Source: Methanomethylovorans hollandica DSM 15978
Lineage (GTDB): Archaea > Halobacteriota > Methanosarcinia > Methanosarcinales > Methanosarcinaceae
Length of the DNA stretch: 64,000 bases
Assembly (NCBI RefSeq): GCF_000328665.1
Contig: NC_019977.1
Coordinates: 434,001-498,000, forward strand
Reading direction: 5' to 3'
Of this stretch, positions 18,038-27,502 are shown in pieces. Each line of letters starts with the position of its first letter. The first letter of the stretch is position 1. The position numbers were made by a program, and so were the translations under genes. The notes beneath the pieces are model-generated. The model was not told where the DNA came from. It searched no databases and worked only from the letters and a program-made list of their open reading frames with translations.

Positions 18038-18312
18038 TAATAAGGATTATGGGGGAAGGACAATACAAGGTGTCAAGCAGTCTTTTTGATGAGTTGAATG
18101 CAATAGATAACCGCATAGTTGGTCATGTGGCAACAGGTGATGAAAAAGCTTACAAGAATGATCTTGCAGTCCTTATATCAAAGATAAAAGAGAATGGGCA
18201 TGTCTTGGCGGCTGAAGAGCTGGTGGAATCAGATGTCATAGTTCCTCCCGGGGATCTTACCCTGGAGGAAGCGAAGGACGTGTTCACAGATGATGGCATC
18301 TTTGAGGACTGA
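18034..18312 (+). CDS. pspAA: PspA-associated protein PspAA
   Basis: A 92-residue protein starting MIIRIMGEGQYKV, the N-terminal signature of the PspAA family, followed by helices (LFDELNAIDNRIV) and an acidic C-terminal part (PPGDLTLEEAKDVF). It overlaps pspA by 4 nt. PspAA is known only as a conserved partner of PspA in archaea and actinobacteria; its biochemical job is not established. Confidence 0.88.
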   Translation: MIIRIMGEGQYKVSSSLFDELNAIDNRIVGHVATGDEKAYKNDLAVLISKIKENGHVLAAEELVESDVIVPPGDLTLEEAKDVFTDDGIFED

Positions 18313-18328
18313 ATTTTAAAAGCAAATA

Positions 18329-18892
18329 TCAGAAAGGTATTCCCCACAAGGGATACCATTTCTCTACATTCTTTTCTATGGGCAGTTCCCTTTCCATCAG
18401 GGATTTGAGCCTGAACTCCGTGGAACTGTCTCTTTCTTTATTTCCTTTCGGTACGAACGGATAAAAACTATCCTGCTTGAAATTGTATATCCAGTATACT
18501 GTATTGTTTCCCTGGAACTTGTATATCGCACACAGCAACTGTTCACTGAAACCGTGCTCTATCATCGTCTGGCTTACAAGATGTATGTTAGTAACAATGT
18601 CCTCAAAATCCGGGTCTTCCAGGATGGCCCATAAAAAATTGTATTCATCCTTTTTGAGTCTGTATAGAGTTCCGGTTTCCTTGCAACTGTATCGTAGAAG
18701 TTCTTCTATCTCTGTGCGCGCAGTCTCATAGCGGGAAGATTCTATTGGCTTGAAACATATCCCTGCCACCTCGGATGGTTTTACTCCCAGATTTGTTTCC
18801 AGAGTGATGCTTGCTGTCGAAATGGCAAACAATCTCTCGGTCTTTGCTTTTGGGAGTTTGCTCCTGCCAAGTATCGTGTCAAGCAATCCCAT
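18329..18892 (-). CDS. pspAB: PspA-associated protein PspAB
   Basis: A 187-residue protein beginning MGLLDTILGRSKLPKA and carrying the ITLETNLGVKP and C-terminal WYPLWGIPF segments of the PspAB family. It overlaps the htpX end by 1 nt, so the two are coupled, and it converges on pspAA with a 16-nt gap. The family is tied to HtpX and PspA by gene neighbourhood; no catalytic motif is visible. Confidence 0.87.
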   Translation of the reverse strand: MGLLDTILGRSKLPKAKTERLFAISTASITLETNLGVKPSEVAGICFKPIESSRYETARTEIEELLRYSCKETGTLYRLKKDEYNFLWAILEDPDFEDIVTNIHLVSQTMIEHGFSEQLLCAIYKFQGNNTVYWIYNFKQDSFYPFVPKGNKERDSSTEFRLKSLMERELPIEKNVEKWYPLWGIPF

Positions 18893-19773
18893 CAGAACTC
18901 AAGCTCCCTTTCTAATTTCTCAAGTGCTGCTAAACGCTTTTCCGTAGAAGGATGTGTGGATAGAAGCTGCATGATGGAAGAGCCGGATATTGCAGGGATA
19001 ATGAAAAAGGCGTTCATGCCTTCAACTTTTCTTAAGTCCTCAGATGGCACTCTCTGCATCGTACCGCTTATCTTCATAAGAGCGGATGCGAGTTTTGATG
19101 GCTTCCCGGTTATAATTGCAGCACCTCTGTCAGCAGAGAATTCTCTGTATCTCGAAAGAGCACGTATTAGGAGGAAGCTTATGGCCCATACGATCAATGA
19201 CGCTATCCACACTAATACAAGTCCTCCATTTCCTTCCCGCCTATTGCCGCCTCCACCAAAGTACAGGGCGTGTCTTACAATGAAGAAAGCAACGGTGGAA
19301 AGGAAGCTGGCTATGGTCAGCACTGTCATATCCCGGTTCTTTATGTGGGTCAGTTCATGTCCCAGTACAGCTTCAAGCTCTTCGCGGTCAAGGCTTCGCA
19401 TAAGTCCTGTAGTCACAGCAACAATTGCTTTCTTTTTGTTCCTGCCGGTAGCAAAAGCGTTAGGCATCATAGTATTCATGATAGCTATTCTCGGCACCGG
19501 GATATCTGCGATAGCACACAGCCGTGTAATGATCTCGTGCAGTTCAGGTTCCTCCTGAGCAGATACAATTTTTGCCCCAGATGTCCACAACACCATCTTA
19601 TCAGAATAGTAGTATTGTACGAACATCATTAATCCTGCAAACACGAGTATGAACATGGAGTCTGCACCACTCGCAGCCAGGAATACTAGGAATGCCAGAT
19701 ATACAGCTCCCAGCAAGAACATGGTAAGCAGCATCCTGCTCTCCAATCCTATATCATGCTTCCACCTTTTCAT
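18892..19773 (-). CDS. htpX: HtpX membrane zinc metalloprotease
   Basis: A 293-residue M48 protease. Two N-terminal transmembrane segments are followed by the HELTH zinc motif (LEAVLGHELTHIKNRD), two more hydrophobic segments and the downstream glutamate in REFSADRGAA. The C-terminal LLSTHPSTEKRLAALEKL is typical of HtpX. It degrades damaged membrane proteins. A GAGGTA ribosome binding site precedes the ATG. The pairing with pspAB fits a membrane quality-control role. Confidence 0.95.
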   Translation of the reverse strand: MKRWKHDIGLESRMLLTMFLLGAVYLAFLVFLAASGADSMFILVFAGLMMFVQYYYSDKMVLWTSGAKIVSAQEEPELHEIITRLCAIADIPVPRIAIMNTMMPNAFATGRNKKKAIVAVTTGLMRSLDREELEAVLGHELTHIKNRDMTVLTIASFLSTVAFFIVRHALYFGGGGNRREGNGGLVLVWIASLIVWAISFLLIRALSRYREFSADRGAAIITGKPSKLASALMKISGTMQRVPSEDLRKVEGMNAFFIIPAISGSSIMQLLSTHPSTEKRLAALEKLERELEF

Positions 19774-19836
19774 GGAGTATACCTCTTTAAAATCATGTGT
19801 AATTCATCTCTTGGATCTTGTTGTCATCTGCATATA

Positions 19837-21150
19837 TCAACTGTGCTTATATTCCCTGCACATGTTCACAAATGCCTTTACGGGAAAGCTAACCGGATGA
19901 GCATGCTGGTAACATGCCAGAGAATTGTGCTCCACAATGCCATCCCATCCGTCTTTAATCCCTTTGCCGCGTTTCATCTCAAATGTAAGCCGGGCATCAT
20001 TGTCGCAAAACGTGGTGGAATAATGGAACTCATGTCCGCGCACTGGTCCTTTTATGAACGGTCCGTGTGCATAACCTTCTGTATATCCCAATGCCTGAAG
20101 CTTCTTGGTTAGCACTGTACGTGCCGGGAAAAGATCTGCCATTCTGTATGTGACATCATCTATCTCATATGAGGTGGAAAGATACTGCAATCCTCCGCAT
20201 TCCCCGTATATGGGCATACCATCTGCTGAAAGGTCCTTTAAGGCTTTTGTAGTTGCAGAAGCTTCAAGTTCGCACGGATACAGTTCAGGATAACCTCCTC
20301 CAAAATACATGCCGTCCACATCCGGTAATTCTCCTGCCATGGGGCTGAAGAATACAACTTCTGCACCTTTTCGCCTGAATTCATCGAACATGTCAGCATA
20401 ATAGAAGCAGAATGCCTTATCCATTGCCACTCCTATTTTCAGATCTGCCTCAGGCATTTCTTTTTCCTCGTAGACATCCGCATTAGGTTCCCTGGCCAGC
20501 CCTATAATGGTATCCAGATCAACATTCTCTTCTATGAACCCTGCAAGTTCACTGGTATCAAACTCACATTCAAAGGCCATGTGCAATCCCAGGTGCCTTG
20601 AAGGTACGCTTATATCCTTGTTACGTGGCAGTGCTCCCACAATGGGTATGTCAGGAATACAATCCCGGATCATTTTTGCATGTCTTGGACTTCCTACCTT
20701 GTTGAGGATCACGCCTGCGACTTCCACGCCCGGATCAAACTCAGAATAACCTTTGACAATAGCTGCGGCACTACGTGACATTCCATGGACATTGACTACG
20801 AGGATCACGGGCACATCAAGGGATTTAGCTACATGTGCAGAACTGGCAACCTCGGTGGAATCCATGCCGTCAAAAAGCCCCATCACACCTTCGATCACCG
20901 ATATATCTGAACCGCCGGAAGTACGGGCAACTTCTTTTTTCACACCTTCCACTTCCATCATGAACGTATCCAGGTTACGGGATGCTCTTTTACAGATAGC
21001 TGTATGGTACGAAGGGTCGATGTAGTCCGGACCGACCTTATAGGGCTGGACCTGCATGCCTCTTTTGACCAGTGCAGCCATCAGGCCCATAGAGGCTGTA
21101 GTTTTTCCGACACCGCTGTTAGTTCCCGCTATCAGTACCGCTTTTGTCAT
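19837..21150 (-). CDS. cfbB: Cobyrinate/Ni-sirohydrochlorin a,c-diamide synthase (CbiA/CfbB)
   Basis: A 437-residue enzyme with an N-terminal dethiobiotin-synthetase-like ATPase (AGTNSGVGKTTASMGL, then PYKVGPDYIDP) and a C-terminal class I glutamine amidotransferase with the nucleophile Cys in YGECGGLQYL and a late His in GHEFHYS. It amidates the a and c acetate side chains of cobyrinate (cobamide) or Ni-sirohydrochlorin (coenzyme F430); methanogens need both and the homologues are hard to tell apart by eye. The gene stands alone, divergent from moaA, with a TATA-like ATATATATA some 20 nt before the ATG, so the message may be leaderless. Confidence 0.87.
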   Translation of the reverse strand: MTKAVLIAGTNSGVGKTTASMGLMAALVKRGMQVQPYKVGPDYIDPSYHTAICKRASRNLDTFMMEVEGVKKEVARTSGGSDISVIEGVMGLFDGMDSTEVASSAHVAKSLDVPVILVVNVHGMSRSAAAIVKGYSEFDPGVEVAGVILNKVGSPRHAKMIRDCIPDIPIVGALPRNKDISVPSRHLGLHMAFECEFDTSELAGFIEENVDLDTIIGLAREPNADVYEEKEMPEADLKIGVAMDKAFCFYYADMFDEFRRKGAEVVFFSPMAGELPDVDGMYFGGGYPELYPCELEASATTKALKDLSADGMPIYGECGGLQYLSTSYEIDDVTYRMADLFPARTVLTKKLQALGYTEGYAHGPFIKGPVRGHEFHYSTTFCDNDARLTFEMKRGKGIKDGWDGIVEHNSLACYQHAHPVSFPVKAFVNMCREYKHS

Positions 21151-21233
21151 GAGTTTTACTGTGTGTGTAACGTATATATATCATTATGTCCGTTTAAACC
21201 GCTCAAAGGCTTTTAAAAAGGATCTCTGCATTT

Positions 21234-22148
21234 ATGAACGCTCCACACAAAATGGATTTCCTCACGGATGCTTATGGCCGTACCATAAAGAGCCTGAGGA
21301 TGTCTGTTACTGACCGATGCAATCTGAATTGTATCTATTGCCATAACGAAGGTAGTAAAGGTAATACAGGAGAGATGTCAGTGGAGACTATTTCCAGTAT
21401 AGTACACGTTGCTGCGGATTTTGGGATCAGCCGGCTCAAGATATCGGGTGGAGAGCCACTGTTGCGTAAAGATCTGGAAGATATACTCCTTGCATTGCCT
21501 CCTCTTAAGGATGTGTCCCTGACGACCAATGGTGTGCTGCTTCGGGAACGTGCACGCTCTCTAAAGGATGCGGGCCTTAACAGAGTGAATATAAGCCTTG
21601 ATTCGCTGGATGAAGGGAAATATAAGCATATAACCAAATGTAAGGATGGTACCTTCGGGAAGGTTATAGAAGGCATTCATGCTGCAGTTGATGCCGGCCT
21701 CACCCCGGTAAAACTGAACATGGTCCTGCTTAAAGATGTCAATGAATCTGAAGTCGAGGGCATGCTTTCCTTTGCAAGGCAGTTCCACGGGGGTGTGATA
21801 CTGCAGCTTATCCAGCTTATGGATTTCGGAGATGTCGCTTCTTATCATGCAGATGTTGATGAAGTAGAAAAGGAACTTGAGCTTAAGGCGGGTTGTGTCC
21901 AGGTCAGAGAGTTACATCACAGGAAAAAATATATCATCGATGGTGCTGAAGTTGAATTCGTCAAACCTGTAGATAATACCGAGTTCTGTGCCAATTGCAA
22001 CAGGCTGCGTGTAACGGCAGATGGCAAGCTTCGTGCTTGCCTGCTTGTAAATGATGGTCTTGTAGATGTTTCTCATGCTTCTGTGGAAGAAATGTCCGAT
22101 CTTTTCAGGCTTGCTGTAAGCAGAAGGGTTCCATTTTACAGGAAATAA
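21234..22148 (+). CDS. moaA: GTP 3',8-cyclase MoaA (radical SAM, molybdopterin synthesis)
   Basis: A 304-residue radical SAM enzyme. The N-terminal cluster motif is CNLNCIYC; GGEPLL binds SAM; the second 4Fe-4S cluster site is in CANCNRLRVTADGKLRACLL. It rearranges GTP on the way to cyclic pyranopterin phosphate, the precursor of the molybdopterin cofactor used, for example, by formylmethanofuran dehydrogenase. The length is slightly short of bacterial MoaA, as in other archaea. ATG 21252 (MDFLTDAYGR) is an alternative start. Confidence 0.92.
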   Translation: MNAPHKMDFLTDAYGRTIKSLRMSVTDRCNLNCIYCHNEGSKGNTGEMSVETISSIVHVAADFGISRLKISGGEPLLRKDLEDILLALPPLKDVSLTTNGVLLRERARSLKDAGLNRVNISLDSLDEGKYKHITKCKDGTFGKVIEGIHAAVDAGLTPVKLNMVLLKDVNESEVEGMLSFARQFHGGVILQLIQLMDFGDVASYHADVDEVEKELELKAGCVQVRELHHRKKYIIDGAEVEFVKPVDNTEFCANCNRLRVTADGKLRACLLVNDGLVDVSHASVEEMSDLFRLAVSRRVPFYRK

Positions 22149-22161
22149 AGGAGATCTGAGC

Positions 22162-22311
22162 ATGGAAGTGAAATTAACAGTTGATGGAAAGGATATAGAG
22201 ATTAATAGCTTTGTACAGAAGATCCTTGCAGGTGCCGTGACCGGTGCAGTAGGCACATTGAAAGGTGTGGACGAAGATTATGAGGAGATATTACTGAAAA
22301 TAAAAAGATAA
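22162..22311 (+). CDS. Small conserved archaeal protein (49 aa) downstream of moaA
   Basis: The frame MEVKLTVDGKDIEINSFVQK continues as ILAGAVTGAVGTLKGVDEDYEEILLKIKR and ends at TAA 22309-22311. A GGAGATC ribosome binding site lies in front of the ATG, 13 nt after the moaA stop. The pattern of a short beta hairpin, an amphipathic helix with NSFVQ, then a beta strand resembles small conserved archaeal proteins of unknown function. It is likely co-transcribed with moaA. The function is unknown. Confidence 0.8.
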   Translation: MEVKLTVDGKDIEINSFVQKILAGAVTGAVGTLKGVDEDYEEILLKIKR

Positions 22312-22317
22312 CTCTGC

Positions 22318-23103
22318 TTACAGCAGATGTTCTATTTCTGAAAAGTCAATGGGTGAAGTGGAATCCAGGGATATGGGAGTTACAGAAACATGTCCTTTCT
22401 GTGAAACGGCATGTACATCGGTACCTTTTTCCTCTTCCATTATCAGATCTCCTGCTATCCAATAATAGGGCTTGCCTCTTGGATCATGCCTTTCTTCCAC
22501 AGCTGTTCTGAATACCTTTCTGGCAAGTCGTGTAATCTCTATTTCAGTATCTTCTTCTACCCGATGGGGTATATTTACATTTAACAGATCCACATGCTCG
22601 GGTAGTCCAAATTTGATCACATTTTTTGCTATTCGGTTCACGATCTTTATCGCGACTTCAAAATCGTGGTCATATTCCCAGTTATCATCGAACTTATCCT
22701 TTTCTTCCTTTGCCTGTATCGAAGCAGCAATGGCGGGAATCCCGTAACTAGCCCCTTCCAGGGCAGCTCCTATGGTTCCAGATGTTGTGATAGTATCAGT
22801 GCTGATGTTCTCTCCGATATTGAACCCTGATAAGATAAGATCAGGCATCTCTTTCATCACAGCGAATATTCCAAGTATTACTGAATCTGTCGGGGTACCG
22901 CCGACAGCATACACGTTCATATCATTGATTTTTGCCTGGTTTATCCTTAAAGGTTCAAATATAGATATTGACCTTCCCACGCCACTCTGCTGCATGGACG
23001 GAGCACAGACTATTACTTCTCCTATATCCTGCACACTCTGGTAAGCTGCCCGGATACCTGCTGAGTAGACGCCATCATCATTTGTAAGTAATATCTTTGG
23101 CAT
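22318..23103 (-). CDS. surE: 5'/3'-nucleotidase SurE
   Basis: A 261-residue SurE. The metal-binding LLTNDDGVYSAGI at the N-terminus, APSMQQSGVGRSIS, YAVGGTPTDSV and GFNIGENIS are the conserved motifs of this survival-protein phosphatase family. It removes phosphate from nucleoside monophosphates. It converges on the 49-residue protein gene with a 6-nt gap. The start is the ATG just before PKILLTNDDG. Confidence 0.95.
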   Translation of the reverse strand: MPKILLTNDDGVYSAGIRAAYQSVQDIGEVIVCAPSMQQSGVGRSISIFEPLRINQAKINDMNVYAVGGTPTDSVILGIFAVMKEMPDLILSGFNIGENISTDTITTSGTIGAALEGASYGIPAIAASIQAKEEKDKFDDNWEYDHDFEVAIKIVNRIAKNVIKFGLPEHVDLLNVNIPHRVEEDTEIEITRLARKVFRTAVEERHDPRGKPYYWIAGDLIMEEEKGTDVHAVSQKGHVSVTPISLDSTSPIDFSEIEHLL

Positions 23104-23193
23104 AGGTTCATCTTTGTCATACCTTGCCTTAAAACTAATCCATGGAACCTCTTCAAAAAAGTTGGATGTGTGGGGAAGTGGTCAGGTGTGTTT

Positions 23194-23649
23194 TCACACA
23201 TTTGCATACATTTTTCTATGGCCCCTTTCATGTTCCTGGTTCTCTTCCTTATCCTGTATCTGGGCCATCATCTTTACTTCTTCAAGGACTTCTATCTCAT
23301 CGCGCATTTCTTCCAGCCTGTCGATGATGGCTTCAATTTCCTGGTTTTGTTCAGCAGGGATCTTAGGATTATTACTTATTACCTCCAGCAGCAGCGAGGC
23401 ATCATCAAGTACTTGGGCGATAATGGTCCTGTCCATGTATTCTTTTGCTTTCCTGTTCTCCCCGTATGTCAGGCTGCTATTAAAATCGCAAAGTTGTTCT
23501 TCAAAAAGTCCAATGTCATAATGTGCAGATTTGAACAGCTTTTTTACGTAGTCCTCTCGATAAACCTGTTTGGCGTTTTTCAGGACACGACTAAATTTTC
23601 TGTAATCCATTTTTTCACATCGGAGATCAAAAGTCACTTTCAGTGGCAT
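23194..23649 (-). CDS. Hypothetical coiled-coil protein (about 151 aa)
   Basis: An uncharacterised charged, helical protein. The C-terminal half (EIEAIIDRLEEMRDEIEVLEEVKMM) is predicted coiled coil. There is no membrane segment or recognised motif. The frame can start at TTG 23667, ATG 23649 or ATG 23610; none has a strong ribosome binding site, and I chose the middle one. It lies between surE and another small hypothetical on the same strand. Confidence 0.65.
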   Translation of the reverse strand: MPLKVTFDLRCEKMDYRKFSRVLKNAKQVYREDYVKKLFKSAHYDIGLFEEQLCDFNSSLTYGENRKAKEYMDRTIIAQVLDDASLLLEVISNNPKIPAEQNQEIEAIIDRLEEMRDEIEVLEEVKMMAQIQDKEENQEHERGHRKMYANV

Positions 23650-23714
23650 GTAAGTACCATTAATCAATGCAACTTATTCATGCAACCAATTTTGAAATCA
23701 TTTAAAAGTAAAAT

Positions 23715-23990
23715 TTATTCAGGCCAGTCTTCTTCCATTAAGTTCTTGGTTCTCATAGGCTCTATGCTTTTTGGTGTGCATACTGTTTCAACGAACTGTC
23801 CTCCATTGACCTGATAGGAAAAGTCCACTTCAGAACCATAATTCTCTTCTTCATCCGGAATTATGCAGTCACACAGGTAGATATGTAAACTTCCGTCACC
23901 ATCCATAAATACGGAGGGTCTTACGCCGGCATTGTCATATTCTTCAACTATTCCTCTAAAAACCAGTGACATGTATCTCTTCGCTTCCAT
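23715..23990 (-). CDS. Hypothetical small acidic protein (91 aa)
   Basis: A 91-residue acidic protein with no recognised family. Alternating hydrophobic strands (SLHIYLCDCIIPDEEE, DFSYQVNGGQFVETV) suggest a small beta-rich fold. It lacks a signal peptide. It precedes the coiled-coil hypothetical on the same strand and is divergent from alaS. Confidence 0.6.
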   Translation of the reverse strand: MEAKRYMSLVFRGIVEEYDNAGVRPSVFMDGDGSLHIYLCDCIIPDEEENYGSEVDFSYQVNGGQFVETVCTPKSIEPMRTKNLMEEDWPE

Positions 23991-24237
23991 CGGCCATCAC
24001 TACACTGAGATAAACGTGTTCACGCATTTAAGTATAATGGCCTTATTTTACATTTTATGTCCATGATTCTCTCTTTTATGTTCAAAAACACTCTTATGGT
24101 CACTATTTTTGCAATGATCCAACTTGTTTCACATACAATTTTTCATTCCTGCATATGGATGTCCATAAGAAACGTTTTTAAGCCTTGAAAGATAGGTGAT
24201 AAGGTAAAAACGTGTTTCAATTATCGATGGTATTATT

Positions 24238-27012
24238 ATGCTTGAAGATGAATATCAGCTTGATTTTTTCAAGGATAACGGTTTTGTCAGGAAACAGTGT
24301 CCAAAGTGTGACAAGTTCTTCTGGACCCGGGACCTTGAAAGGGCTACATGTGGTGATGCACCCTGTGATCCCTATTCTTTCATAGGCAATCCTGTGTTCA
24401 AAAAGAGTTTCGATCTCGCAGAAATGAGGGAATATTACCTCAAATTCTTCGAGGAAAGGGGTCATGCCAGGATGGCCAGATATCCTGTAGTGGCTCGCTG
24501 GAGAGATGACATATATCTTACCATAGCATCCATTGCTGATTTCCAGCCATTTGTCACATCCGGTGAGGTTGCTCCCCCACATAATCCTCTTACTATATCT
24601 CAGCCATGCATCAGGTTGTCTGATCTGGATGCTGTAGGCAGGAGCGGCCGCCATCTTACAACCTTCGAGATGATGGCTCATCATGCATTCAACAAGCCGA
24701 ATGCTGAGATCTATTGGAAAGACAGGACAGTGGGACTTTGTGATGAACTGTTAAATTCTCTGGGAGTGGATCCCATGGCGGTCACATACAAGGAAGAACC
24801 ATGGGCAGGAGGAGGAAATGCTGGGCCATGTGTTGAAACTCTGGTTGGAGGCCTGGAAGTTGCCACCCTTGTGTTCATGAACTTGGAACAGGTAAAAGAC
24901 GGTCCCATCGAAATAAAAGGTGAGATGTACCACAAGATGGATAATTATATTGTAGACACGGGTTATGGTCTCGAGCGCTTTGTATGGGCTTCTAAAGGTT
25001 CTCCCACTATTTACGATGCGATATTCCCCAATATAGTTAAAGAGCTTATGGATCTTGCTGGTATAGAACATGAGCTGGAGGACCCCGAATATGCGAATAT
25101 TCTTTCTCAGAACGCCAGGCTTGCAGGGCTCATGGATGTGAGCGAAAAGGCAAACCTGATGGAACTGCGAAGGCAAGTGGCTTCCAGTATAGGGACTACA
25201 GCTGAAAAGCTTTCATCAATAATAGAACCCGTGGAATCGGTATATGCTATCACTGACCACAGCAGATGCCTTACTTTTATGCTTGGAGATGGCATAATCC
25301 CTTCCAATGTAAAGGCAGGATATCTGGCGAGGCTGGTGCTCAGAAGAACACTCCGTATGATGAAGGATCTCAATATTTCGATCCCTCTCAGTGAGATCGT
25401 ACAAATGCATATCAAGAACCTGCCGGAGTACCCGGAATTCGCAGAAAGGTTCGAAGTGATTGAAGATATTCTCCATCATGAAGAGATAAAGTTCCAGGAA
25501 ACACTGGAACGCGGCAGGAGGATGATCAGTAAATCTGCCAAGCATTACAAGCAGGCAGGGGAAAAGATGCCTCTTGAGAAGATCATCGAGATGTATGATA
25601 CCCATGGCATCCCACCTGAAATCTCGAAAGATGCTGCTGCTGAGGAAGGGGTACAAGTCGATCTCCCGGATAATTTCTATTCCCTGGTAGCAGAAAGGCA
25701 TAGCAAAGCAGAGGAAAAAGAAGAAAAGGTATTCCCTTATGCAGACCGTATATCCCGTCTGCCCCCTACCCGGAAATTATTCTATGATGAGCCTAACAGG
25801 ATGGATTTCGAGGCTGTAGTGCTTGATCTATTCGATAATTACATTGTTTGTGACAGCACTCTTTTCTACCCGGAGGGCGGTGGGCAGCCTGCAGACCATG
25901 GCACCTTTGCCATTGAAGATGTGCTGCTTGATGTAGTGGATGTGCAGGTGGTAAAAGGTGTGGTAGTGCATCGGATAGATGCTATGGACAAAGAACTGCA
26001 TTTACGCAAGGGCGATATTGTAACGGGCAGAGTGAATAAAGAACGTCGCATGGCACATGCATCCCATCACACGGCTACTCATATTGTCAATGATGCGGCC
26101 AGGAAGGTACTTGGTGAGCACATATGGCAGGCAGGTGCTCAGAAGACGGAAACCAGGGCTCGCCTTGATATCACTCATTACAAGCGTATCACAAAGGAGC
26201 AGCTTAATCAGATCGAGCTTTTGGCCAATCAGACAGTAATGGATAACCAGAGAGTTACTGCCGAATGGATGGAACGAAATCAGGCTGAACAGAAATATGG
26301 TTTTGGCCTTTATCAGGGAGGTGTTCCCAAAGGGAATATGATCCGTGTGCTGAAAGTAGCAGATGACATAGAAGCATGTGCCGGAACCCATTGTAGTAGC
26401 ACCGGTCTTGTAGGGCCCATTAAGATCCTGAAGACAGAACGCATCCAGGATGGTGTGGAGCGTATCGAGTATGCTGCCGGCATGGCAGCTGTCAGGGCCA
26501 TACAGGAAGCAGACTACTATCTGACCACTGCCTCTGAGGCATTACGAGTACTTCCGGAACAGCTTCCTGTAACCATCGACCGCTTTTTCAATGAATGGAA
26601 AGAGTTCAAGAAAGAGAATATAAGGCTAAAAGAGGATATGGCCCAGTTGCGTGTGGCAAGGATGCTTATTCAGGCCCTCGATCTGGGAGGTGTGAGGCTA
26701 ATTGCACAGAATGTGGATCATGCCGATACCGATGAACTGGTCAAGATTGCCGGTGAGCTAACTCAGGAAGATGACGTTATAGCTCTCCTTATCAGTGATC
26801 TTGAGGGCGTGAAGATAGTTGCTGCTGCAGGTAAAAAAGCGATTGCAACGGGTGCAGATGCAGGAAAGGTCGTACGTGAAATGTCTCGGATAGTAGGAGG
26901 CGGTGGCGGAGGGAGGCCGGACATGGCTCGTGGTGGCGGTGTTGATTCCTCAAAAGCTGCAGAGGCCATGGAAAAAGGTATCTCCATGGTCAAAGCTTCT
27001 CTTAATGTTTAA
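24238..27012 (+). CDS. alaS: Alanyl-tRNA synthetase, archaeal type
   Basis: A 924-residue AlaRS with the archaeal N-terminal zinc-finger-like extension (CPKCDKFFW...CGDAPCDP), a class II catalytic core (FQPFVTSGEVAPPHNPL), the editing domain with zinc ligands HASHHTATHI and CAGTHC, and a C-terminal glycine-rich GGGGGGRPDMA segment of the DHHA1 domain. It charges tRNA-Ala and clears Ser and Gly mischarging. ATG 24238 has no clear ribosome binding site; a TATA-like GTTTTTAAGC lies near 24174. A hairpin terminator follows it. Confidence 0.97.
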   Translation: MLEDEYQLDFFKDNGFVRKQCPKCDKFFWTRDLERATCGDAPCDPYSFIGNPVFKKSFDLAEMREYYLKFFEERGHARMARYPVVARWRDDIYLTIASIADFQPFVTSGEVAPPHNPLTISQPCIRLSDLDAVGRSGRHLTTFEMMAHHAFNKPNAEIYWKDRTVGLCDELLNSLGVDPMAVTYKEEPWAGGGNAGPCVETLVGGLEVATLVFMNLEQVKDGPIEIKGEMYHKMDNYIVDTGYGLERFVWASKGSPTIYDAIFPNIVKELMDLAGIEHELEDPEYANILSQNARLAGLMDVSEKANLMELRRQVASSIGTTAEKLSSIIEPVESVYAITDHSRCLTFMLGDGIIPSNVKAGYLARLVLRRTLRMMKDLNISIPLSEIVQMHIKNLPEYPEFAERFEVIEDILHHEEIKFQETLERGRRMISKSAKHYKQAGEKMPLEKIIEMYDTHGIPPEISKDAAAEEGVQVDLPDNFYSLVAERHSKAEEKEEKVFPYADRISRLPPTRKLFYDEPNRMDFEAVVLDLFDNYIVCDSTLFYPEGGGQPADHGTFAIEDVLLDVVDVQVVKGVVVHRIDAMDKELHLRKGDIVTGRVNKERRMAHASHHTATHIVNDAARKVLGEHIWQAGAQKTETRARLDITHYKRITKEQLNQIELLANQTVMDNQRVTAEWMERNQAEQKYGFGLYQGGVPKGNMIRVLKVADDIEACAGTHCSSTGLVGPIKILKTERIQDGVERIEYAAGMAAVRAIQEADYYLTTASEALRVLPEQLPVTIDRFFNEWKEFKKENIRLKEDMAQLRVARMLIQALDLGGVRLIAQNVDHADTDELVKIAGELTQEDDVIALLISDLEGVKIVAAAGKKAIATGADAGKVVREMSRIVGGGGGGRPDMARGGGVDSSKAAEAMEKGISMVKASLNV

Positions 27013-27024
27013 CATTGAGTGACA

Positions 27025-27055
27025 AGGTGGTAGAGTTCTCCTATCACCTATTTTT
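27025..27055 (+). terminator. Hairpin terminator after alaS
   Basis: AGGTGGTAG (27025-27033) pairs with CTATCACCT (27041-27049), nine pairs including one G-U, around a 7-nt loop. ATTTTT follows directly. It lies 12 nt after the alaS stop codon and looks like an intrinsic terminator. Confidence 0.6.
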
Positions 27056-27502
27056 ACAGTAACTCGTAGCTATAGTACTATTACAATGTTCTTCTGGAAA
27101 CCCATTTAAAGTGAATAAAAAAGTACTTCCTTTGTTCTTCTCGCATTATATGGGGAAAAGAGAGTGTTCAAATTTCTTCCTATTATTTCCTCTTTCATTA
27201 AACCAGGGCGGGGTAGTTCACTTAGCTCCTCAAATCCTTATTTAAACACTTTTTTCTTTGGAAGGGAGAATATTATTCACTACTTATGGGGTCAGGATAC
27301 GCACTGCATCGCTGATCATATATCTAATGTTGTTTTGCCCGACATCCCAGCATTCACTGGAAAGCATACTTTGTATTATATTTATAGTTTATCTTTTCAA
27401 TGATAATTTTAATTTTATTTTTATATTATATGGCTGGGCAGAGTACCAAAGTTTAATATGATAACAAAACAAATAATTATTAATTTATTGTATAAGGTCA
27501 AT
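27056..27502. other. Intergenic region before the KaiC-like/receiver gene
   Basis: About 450 nt, AT-rich, with no convincing gene. TATA-like elements near 27380-27395 and 27415-27433 could drive the downstream gene with a leader of 50-100 nt. Short open frames here (for example 27164-27403) have no ribosome binding site and no protein-like pattern. Confidence 0.4.

Noticed and set aside
27164-27461. Two overlapping short frames upstream of the KaiC-like gene
   Set aside because: Leader-region frames without ribosome binding sites; the sequence is promoter-like.
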